A stretch of 64,000 bases of DNA from Leptidea sinapis (taxonomy: Eukaryota; Arthropoda; Insecta; Lepidoptera; Pieridae): NCBI RefSeq assembly GCF_905404315.1, contig NC_066304.1, positions 5,580,001-5,644,000 of the forward strand. Reading direction: 5' to 3'. The position numbers and the translations under genes are program-made. Shown one piece after another: positions 57,301 through 64,000 of the stretch (positions are counted from its first letter, which is position 1; each line of letters begins with the position of its first letter). A model generated the notes under the pieces. It did not search any database and was not told the origin of the DNA. It was given only the letters and a program-made list of their open reading frames with translations.

Positions 57301-57660
57301 TACGCCAATGTTCTGTAATACATAATATATCTATATTACAGCAGCTCAAAAACAGTTCAATTTCTAATTCCTTACTTGAGATACCTTGTATATTCTGGTG
57401 AACAATATTTATGAGCTTTATATTATGATTATCTATAGCAGTAACATTTATATTTGGTGAATGTTGCCTATATTGTATGATATTGCAAGAGTTGTCCTCC
57501 CTTGTCAAATAACTTAATTTAAATTAATTGAAGAAAAATCTTCATTGTTATATTTTTGTACATTAGTACTAATACATTCCCCAATAGGGGCTTGTATGTC
57601 GATTATTTTACAATTTTGCCCAATAGAGGCATGTTTATTAAATAATACTACAGAGGAAGT
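54375..57660 (-). mobile_element. LINE-A, nearly full-length non-LTR retrotransposon
   Basis: About 3.3 kb on minus: short 5' UTR (57509-57660, with GCCYCTATTGGG twice), one long EEP-RT reading frame, then a 3' UTR ending in TGCCTTTTATGCCTTTA. At least seven truncated relatives lie in the window. No ORF1 (gag) is seen upstream. Clade not settled: C-terminal and RT motifs look Jockey/CR1-like. Confidence 0.85.
54600..57508 (-). pseudogene. EEP endonuclease-reverse transcriptase of LINE-A, disabled
   Basis: Nicks target DNA and copies the element RNA in place. Order: EEP endonuclease (IVHQNIQGIS, CITEHW, VYRPP, GDFNINLLE, SDHSG; residues ~30-240), linker, RT from ~480 (VIPLFKSGSS, NFRPISVLPVFSKIFEKLL, NQFGFTRG; FFDLSKAFDCVHH; GVPQGSILGPF; VLFADDTS with the catalytic Asp pair), thumb and C-terminal region (CILLWGHAADID, RAIYQLG, FYNKVP, YYSTAEYLNDRTAW). 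Breaks: in-frame stops near 55751 and 55487, and one frameshift near 55075. The frame opens at TTG with a stop seven codons upstream and no nearby ATG, so either the true start is lost or initiation is unusual. Confidence 0.9.
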
Positions 57661-58144
57661 AGTTTGTTGACTAAGACTATAAGCTACTAAAGTAGCCAGC
57701 TGAATACGTCAGCTGTATAGCTACAGATATATGCTATAAGCATTTCGTAACGCGAACCCATAAGATTTTCTGCTAACAAAAAGTGCCCAACGCGGCTAAA
57801 GAATTTTCACTTCAAAATTTGAAAGCTGGGTGCTCAAACAACTAGATAATATGTAGAATTATACAACTGTCAAATTCTGAAATCATGTTCCCGTTCCAGT
57901 GAAATACTCAAAGGGAATACAAACCCAATAATAAAGTACATCAAAGCTGCCGAATCACATCGAATCGCTTACTCGGATTTGTTCCGGCGTAATTGTAACT
58001 GTGATAACGGTGCGTTTATCGAGACGCATTTGCATATTGATTTCAAGTAATATATCCAGCTGAGTCGCGGCGTTTCGTTTATACGTAATAATTACTTGTG
58101 ACGAATGAGAAACGTTTTCAGTTGGGTATTTGACTAATTTTTTT
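57661..58144. other. no recognised feature
   Basis: No convincing open frame. TTTTCACTTCAAAATTTGAA near 57808 resembles the inverted short repeat at 51720. Confidence 0.3.
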
Positions 58145-58400
58145 TTATAATTTTACTACTTAGTATTTTCTTTGATTAACGCGAGTGTTACAAATTTAAA
58201 TAAAACACTTTTTAAAGTATTAAAACGCGTGTAATTGTAACTTTCTTTTTAGAGTAGATTCTTGCATAAAAGTAACATTTTTATTATTATTATACGAGTA
58301 GTTAACCCGAGACGTTTCAAGACCTTTCCAGATCTCGTTTTCCGCGGGACTGGAATCCCTTAAAAACTTTTAATCTTTTAAAAAGTGTTTTAATTAATTA
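58145..58400. mobile_element. MITE with AAACACTTTTTAAAG ends, copy 1
   Basis: AAAACACTTTTTAAAGTATT and AAACGCGTGTAATTGTAAC on the left, TTTAAAAAGTGTTTTAATTA on the right. The middle holds CGTTTCAAGACCTTTCCAG and CTCGTTTTCCGCGGGAC. Partner: 60830-61035. Confidence 0.55.
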
Positions 58401-59404
58401 TTTTACTATAAACTAAGATTGAAATAATGATACACGCTGAAAATAAATTTAGAAGTTATAGGCATTTAAATTTTTGGAGTGTGGTTCTACTGTCCCTATC
58501 TTGCAGTACTAAAAATAGTATAGCTGCTTTGGCAAAAGTCACGTCACGTTTTGTTATGGCTATCTTTGTCTATTTAAAGAAATATTGAAATCCTTATAAC
58601 TTTTCATGTAATTTGATCGATTGAATTAGTTTTTTTCATAATTTTATTTCAAACTAGCGACAAACGCGACTTCGTCCTTGTACACACATGAGCAAGTAGT
58701 GCTATTATACAGGGTGTTACGAAACTACCCGTAAAGCCAAAAAGAGGTTAAATTTTAATATTTAAGAACCGTAATTACGCTGTCCAAAATTACGATTCCA
58801 AAAAAAAAATATGATTATTTTCACTGGTGTGCAAACCCTATTTCAGTAAAATTAAAAAGTAACCTACGCAATATGTACCTACATTTCTATCTAATTTTTA
58901 CGTCTGCGGGGTCATAAAGCCGTATCCTACTCAAAAGTGAAACTTCGCTAAACGAACATTGAATACGTTAAAACTGTTCGTGCTCAAATGAAAAGTAACA
59001 CGTAGAAAGAGCAACATGTGTTTGTAACAAAAAACACTCAATTGTCCATGTACTGTAGGATATTTGAGCGGCCGTTTTGAGCGCTTAGCTTTCAATTCCA
59101 TGTTACAATTTTTTTCTCTATATTTTGACGCTCTTTAAGATTATCGTCATAGTTAACCTTAACGGTAACATTTACCGGTATTTTAGTGCACCCTTAGGCT
59201 AGGTTGCATTATATTAGCTGTTATAGCTAAGGTCTAAGCCAAATTTAACGTTCACAGTAACGCTATCATTAATGTGGACTACGGAATGTGTTGCACCAGT
59301 GTATTCCTTGGCATAGATAAAGCTAATGTTATCTATAAGTCAATATTGACTATTCATTGGAAACTTTTGACATGTCGCTAATTAACATTACAATGGATTT
59401 AACA
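58401..59404. other. unassigned; possible transposon debris
   Basis: ACAGGGTGTTACGAAACTAC at 58711 resembles many DNA transposon ends, but no partner end is found. 59150-59330 has scattered complementary words (TTGCAC/GTGCA). No gene. Confidence 0.3.
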
Positions 59405-59710
59405 GTTAATAGTTATTTATGCAACTGTTGTGTGATAAGCCCACATTCGTGTTTTAATACCTAACTATCAACAGTTGCATACAAGACTTTATCTACACCC
59501 AGAATATGAATCCTTTAAAAGATTCTGAAACAGTTAGCTTACTGCTAACATTAAAACACCCAATCTCCTAATAACCATTACATCCATACATTATCCAAAC
59601 GAGTGTTGTAATGTTCTACTGAATTTCATAACAACACTCCTTTGTTTTTTTTTTTCGATCCCTTCATGCGCAAAGAGTAGAAGATTTAAAGCATGGGTGT
59701 AGATAAAAGT
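59405..59710 (+). mobile_element. MITE of the CAACTGTTG family, longest copy
   Basis: GTTATTTATGCAACTGTTGT ... CTATCAACAGTTGCAT hairpin (59410-59480). Then CTTTATCTACACCCAG, GATTCTGAAACAGTTAGC, CCAAACGAGTGTTGTAATG, a T-run, and AAAGCATGGGTGTAGATAAA. Confidence 0.7.
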
Positions 59711-59804
59711 TATTACAACATCAAAATTTGTCAAATGGTGCAACTCATTTTTTATTAACCCGTACTTTAACATGTTTGTTATTGCTAAAGGTAGTTGGTG
59801 CAAT

Positions 59805-60040
59805 TAGCAATTTAGCTACTAATATTAAAAAATTCATAAGCTCTTTGAAAAAGTTACTTTTGGAAAAAAGTTACTATTTTATTAATGAATACTTAGAGAA
59901 AAAAAAAATTTGAATCTCTGCCCCTCTGTCGTTCATTGCTATGCCTTATTACGAGGTGCATGTGATAATTATTTATAACTAAAATTTTGTTTAGTAACTA
60001 ATTCGCATGCAACGCAATTTAAATAAATAAATAAATAACA
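59805..60040 (+). mobile_element. LINE-E 3' end
   Basis: Plus frame NLATNIKKFISSLKKLLLEK, SYYFINEYLEKK, stop: it fits the FK..LK..L..K.YY.I.E.L end of Jockey/CR1-type LINEs. Followed by ~100 bp and an AATAAATAAATAAATAA tail. Confidence 0.5.
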
Positions 60041-60829
60041 GTGGTTAGCTAGTTTATTATTACCGCTATTACAATTTAAACTAGCTAGCTATCAAAATTC
60101 TCATTCGCTCACTAATTCTTTTCCTCAAAATTACCTTTTAACTTGATTTGCAACATCATAAGGCTCGCTCAACCAAACGGAACGTTATTAATTTTTTGGA
60201 GATGTTTTGGTCTTATTCGGTCTCTGGTATTATTGTCAAAATAGCTGTTTGTGATGAACACGTCTGTGAATATAACCAGTATGTCTTCAAGATTTTATTT
60301 TCATATAAGTCACATTTGAATATTCTGAAACTACTTTTTTAATTTTACTCTTTAGCAATTTTGCCTTGATGTTAGATACTATCATTCATATTTGCTTTAT
60401 TTGTTTGCGATTTCAACACAAACATCAAAGTTGTAGTTATTGGAATTTATAATGAATCAGATAGATGCTAGAATGATTGAAATTTAAATGTTTATTCAAC
60501 GGACTAAGTTGAAATTCCTGAATATTACATCTCTTTGATGAGTTTCACAGTGAACACGGTGTTGAGTGGTGGTGGAGACGTCTCGACAAATAGAGACGGG
60601 GTGGCTTAAGGGGGTGCAGGTTGTTGTATGGTATTAGAATAATAACACTGTGTTGATATGAAGCAATTACCAACTAATTATGTATGTTCCACTACTTACA
60701 ATCACAAACCTATTATTAATAATAACAGTATAAGTATACCTATAAATAATACAAAGAGAGAGTGACTTTTTTGTAAATTAATTGAAGTGGATTCAAGGTC
60801 TATAATTTTATTAAAAATATGACGGTATT
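60041..60829. other. no recognised feature
   Basis: A 64-codon frame at 60148-60342 without a motif. Confidence 0.3.
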
Positions 60830-61035
60830 TTCTTTAAAGGATTAAAACGCGTGTGATTGTAACTGTGTTTCAGATCACGTGTTCGGAGCAGTCCCCCTGA
60901 AAACGAGATCTGGAAAGGGCGAAACGTCGGGCTTACTAAAATAATAATAAAAATGTAACTTTTACGCTAAAATCTAATGAAAAAACACAGTTACATTTAC
61001 ACGCATTTTAAACCTTTGAAAAGTGTTTTATTTAA
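60830..61035. mobile_element. MITE with AAACACTT ends, copy 2
   Basis: AAAGGATTAAAACGCGTGTG, GATTGTAACTGTGTTTC on the left; ACACAGTTACATTTACACGC and AACCTTTGAAAAGTGTTTTA on the right are complements. The centre holds GAAAACGAGATCTGGAAAGG and GCGAAACGTCGGGC, inverted relative to copy 1. Confidence 0.6.
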
Positions 61036-61165
61036 TTGAAAAATGATTTTAAATCTTTATTTGAATCTCAAAATCTACTTACCCAATTGAAAATAAGTAT
61101 ATTCCACAGACTATAAAAGAACGGGTGTAAGAAACTCAGCGGATCTGTTTTTTCATCTTAAACTT
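61036..61165 (-). mobile_element. LINE-B-like 3' UTR fragment
   Basis: TCTTTATTTGAATCTCAAAA, CTACTTACCCAATT, AGAACGGGTGTAAGAAACTC, AGCGG: the order of LINE-B 3' UTRs, diverged. Confidence 0.55.
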
Positions 61166-61405
61166 GCCATCCTACAGCGCCGCAAAATGATCAAACATGC
61201 ATAATATCATAAACTCATTACCATCCTTTGTGTCGCGCACCAGGGAACAAGCTTACAACGCTATGTTATCTATTACAGTAACAATTTTATCTACCTTATA
61301 CGACCAGAGTGACGTCAGAGGTTCATCTAGTATATTAAAGACAACTCAATACACCTATCTTCACATGAGTTTATTGTGTATTCTGTATTATTATTTACCA
61401 GTGCT
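61166..61405. other. no recognised feature
   Basis: A 73-codon frame at 61197-61418 without a motif. Confidence 0.3.
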
Positions 61406-61676
61406 AGATTATGGATAGGTACCACAACGGCACCTATTTCTGTCGTGAAGCAGTAATGTGTAAGCTTTTTTGTGTTTCGGTCTGAAGGACGTCGTAGCTA
61501 GTGAAATTACTGGGCAAATGAGGCTTAACATCTTATGTCTCAAGGTGACGAGTACAATTGTAGTGCCGCTCAGAATATTTGGGTTTTTCAAGTATCCTGA
61601 GCGGCATTGAAATGGACAGTATCAATTATCATCAGCTGAACGTCCTGCTCGTCTCGTCACTTATTATCATAAAACA
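61406..61676 (+). mobile_element. Rep-R retroposon, copy 9
   Basis: 5'-truncated at TAGATTATGGATAGGTACC. Both hairpins are recognisable, the small one degraded. Ends CGTCACTTATTATCATAAAA. Confidence 0.7.
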
Positions 61677-61949
61677 AATATTATACTCTACTCCATGCTT
61701 ATTTCAAAAAAGACAAAGGAAATACCTCGAATCTTTAGACATGGGTCGCATCCGTGATTGACAACAATTGTTTTGTTTTAGTTGCAACTCTTGTATAATT
61801 CAGAACCGTCCAACCAGTGCAACAACATTAAGCAAGAATATTGTACAATTGTGTATGTGGTTCCAATGAGTTTGTATTATTGTTTTTTTTATATTACCTA
61901 AATTCTTCGCCAATTACATCCCGATTTGGGTTTTATGAAACTTAATTTT
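61677..61949. other. no recognised feature
   Basis: No convincing open frame. Confidence 0.3.
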
Positions 61950-62215
61950 TTTTATGAATGCGAAACTAAAATGGCAGCGGGCAGCGTACATAGTTCCACG
62001 GACAGGTTGTTGGGGCAGTAAAGTCCTTAAATTTCGACCATGTACCGGAAGACGCAGTGTTGTTAGGCCCCCGATAAGATGGACCGATGATCTTATCAAG
62101 ATCGCCGGAATACTTTGGATTTTTGAACGTTTTCCAGCAGATATGATGATCCGTTTTTATGAGTATTTTAGAGCCCCGCTCGACAAAACCTCGAAAGTTG
62201 TACGTATCTGAATGG
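61950..62215 (+). mobile_element. RTE-type LINE fragment
   Basis: Plus frame 61954 onward: NAKLKWQRAAYIVPRTGCW, SKVLKFRPCTGRRSVVRPPI, RWTDDLIKIAG. This is the RTE C-terminal pattern, but the diagnostic GHIARR is degraded to AYIVPR. Confidence 0.75.
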
Positions 62216-62399
62216 ATTGATATTAGTTATCCTGTTTTAAATTTATATTCAAAGGTTGTTTATTTTCAAGTTTATTTTTACACCTTCTTCTGATAAATTT
62301 ACAATATGAAGAGCAAACTCAAATTTCAACAAATGTTTAGAAGTTACACGATTAAACGATCCCATTTACTAATCGGACGAATAGCCTTGGGAAGTGCTT

Positions 62400-62704
62400 T
62401 TTCCACCTTCGGACGACACGCCACAAGTTAGGATATCATCCCCACCATCTGGATGTGTGGCGGTCCTCCACAGTGCGGTTTTCAAGGAGCTTTCTTCCAC
62501 GTACTACAAAGCTGTGGAATGAGCTTCCTTGTGCGGTGTTTCTTGGGTTGGCTGGGACGACATATATTTCTTAAAAAATTCTAAATGGGTGGCCATGCTT
62601 CTGTTACTCCTTTGGTGTTGCAAGAGAATGTCAGCAACGGTGATCACTTAACATCAGGTGACCCATGTCCTCGCTCGTTTGTCCTCTCTTCCGTAAAAAA
62701 GAAA
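62400..62704 (+). mobile_element. LINE-C 3' end
   Basis: CACCTTCGGACGACACGCC, CTGGATGTGTGGCGGTCCTC, GTGGAATGAGCTTCCTTG; then a diverged 3' UTR with GGTGATCACTTAACATCAGG and an A-rich end. Deletion in the FPGRYDMGTF stretch. Confidence 0.75.
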
Positions 62705-62734
62705 ATCTCTAACGGAGACACAGCAAGATAGAAA

Positions 62735-62832
62735 AGGAAAGCGAAACTATTATTACTGTAACCGATTTTGATTTACAAGTCGTAAACAGTCAGCCACACT
62801 TGGAATTAGCTCCTTAGTATTTTGAATATCAA
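62735..62832 (+). repeat. ~100-bp interspersed repeat, pair with 9700-9806
   Basis: Same order of blocks as 9700-9806. Here it directly follows LINE-C, there a satellite/LINE-B boundary. Confidence 0.55.
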
Positions 62833-62956
62833 ACTAGCTAATGCATAAAATGAAAATTATAAATCGGTCTCGCATTATAAGGCTGTAGGGTCATCTAAAT
62901 GCTATTAAGTCTATGGTTATTACTGCGCCAAATTTTCAGGAGGATCCGGAGTACTA

Positions 62957-63360
62957 AAGGCATAAAAGGCATTTATTTTCTCAAAATTGATTCCTTTACA
63001 ATTCTTTTTGATGTCATTTCTAATATACTAGATACTACTACCGCTTCGGAAACAAATGGCGCTCTGAGAGAGAAGCAGCGCAAGAAATTCTCCCAGCATG
63101 CTTTTTTTTGCGATCTTTTCAAAAAAATATACTATATTGTACAGTCATTTCTATCGCTATATAACAATCGTAATATAGTCCCAGGCCGTCCGATCACTTA
63201 GATATTCAGCTGTGGAGTAGTAGGATTTACGACAGTACCATTTTTTTAATAAAACATTTAAATTTATTTATAGATAATGCCTGAACAATGGCTGGGAATT
63301 TATTATAAAAGTGAATACATTTACCCTTAAAGCTATTATGTATCTTATGTCTACTAGCAG
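62957..63360 (-). mobile_element. LINE-A 3' end fragment
   Basis: AAAGGCATAAAAGGCATTTA to TTACCCTTAAAGCTATTATG, matching 54380-54780 with few differences, including the end of the ORF. 5'-truncated. Confidence 0.85.
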
Positions 63361-63730
63361 ACCTTAGGATCTCACTCGAAGCGTATCTGACCCCCTTGCC
63401 CGTTAGTTTTAATTATAATATGATGGCTTCATCACGTAGGTCCGGCTAAAATGTTTGTTCGGTAAACACGTTGCCCAATCTGCTACTGCTTGCTGCTGAG
63501 CGTAAACATTAGAGCAGTGCTTGCAGCAAAATTGATTAAGTACTTACCGGCTTGTACGGTGCGAATAAAAATACATTTTGTACTATGTTTTTATACTGTA
63601 CCAGTTTTATCCCGACACTATTAATTTAATTTATATAACGTTGACGTCTTTATAATTTAGGGCTATATTGCAACGGGACATCACGGTGGCGCAACCAGCC
63701 GCCGCTACCAATAAAATGTATACAGCTCTA
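63361..63730. other. no recognised feature
   Basis: No convincing open frame. The complement ORF frames overlap the following MITE only by chance. Confidence 0.3.
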
Positions 63731-64000
63731 CACGGACGAGTAAAAAAAGAAGGACTCCGTGTCACCTTAAATAACAGTGAAGCACCAAAACAAGCCGGTA
63801 AACGAGTACATACATAGCCCCATGCACACACACTAATTCAAGCCGATCGGCCGCCATTATGAGATTTGCCAGATCAGTTTGCGTCGCAATAAAATATTTT
63901 AAAAATGCCGTCGAAAACGATACTATTAAAGTATTTATGGCCATATATGATTATTTAAGGAAGAAAACATTTGTGTAACTAGTATCCCCCGTAACCGCAC
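63731..64000 (+). mobile_element. P-element-like MITE, copy 2, cut by the window end
   Basis: Left end CACGGACGAGTAAAAAAAGA at 63731; the interior matches the complement of 48349-48723 up to the last base. The ATG at 63905 gives MPS as in copy 1, but the next ~20 bp with the two cysteines are deleted. The right end and target duplication lie beyond the window; the left flank would be CAGCTCTA. Confidence 0.65.

Noticed and set aside
54375..57660. LTR retrotransposon or endogenous virus
   Set aside because: No long terminal repeats, protease, RNase H-integrase order or envelope; EEP endonuclease plus RT is the LINE layout.
58711..58950. DNA transposon starting ACAGGGTGTTACG
   Set aside because: No matching inverted end or target duplication found within reach.

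Overview
This 64 kb window looks like a gene-poor, repeat-dense piece of insect nuclear DNA, most probably lepidopteran (moth or butterfly). The sequence is AT-rich. It carries fragments of several non-LTR retrotransposon (LINE) families with EEP endonuclease and reverse transcriptase, cut-and-paste transposons of PIF/Harbinger, hAT, Tc1 and P-like type, tRNA-derived SINEs, two satellite-like tandem arrays and many short interspersed repeats. Several of these match repeats I remember from Lepidoptera; that part is recollection, not a search. I found no convincing complete host gene. One minus-strand open frame at about 33.1-33.4 kb is a weak candidate exon. There are no rRNA genes, CRISPR arrays or bacterial operons.

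Layout. 1-5.8 kb: copies of a tRNA-like-bearing element, LINE-A 3' ends and an A-tailed retroposon ('Rep-R', nine copies in the window). 6.1-9.8 kb: an RTE-type LINE end and a ~160-bp satellite array split by a LINE-B insertion. 10.5-16.2 kb: LINE-A, LINE-C and LINE-D ends, a perfect 39-bp inverted repeat and Helitron-like elements. 16.47-19.54 kb: an apparently intact PIF/Harbinger transposon. 20-26.4 kb: Rep-R, LINE-B with a nested tRNA-like element, a ~175-bp tandem array and a SINE. 27.3-32.6 kb: a decayed hAT element with 8-bp target duplications and a decayed Harbinger element with TAA duplications. 33-44 kb: mostly unrecognised AT-rich sequence with scattered LINE and MITE copies. 44.6-51.5 kb: SINE, paired inverted MITEs and a P-element-like MITE. 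52-57.7 kb: Tc1 remnant, an internally deleted LINE-A and an almost full-length LINE-A. 58-64 kb: MITEs, LINE ends and a second P-like MITE cut by the window edge.

The best gene content is the Harbinger element. A spliced transposase (about 405 aa, DDE residues visible) on the plus strand and a spliced MADF-BESS partner protein (about 311 aa) on the minus strand interlock, so that each gene's second exon lies inside the other's intron. In this superfamily the second protein is known to help transposase nuclear import and DNA binding. The other observations most worth follow-up are the tRNA-like element with terminal inverted repeats and a 12-bp target duplication, and the P-like MITE (31-bp inverted ends, 8-bp duplication, a THAP-like start). 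Family names LINE-A to LINE-E and Rep-R are labels made here.
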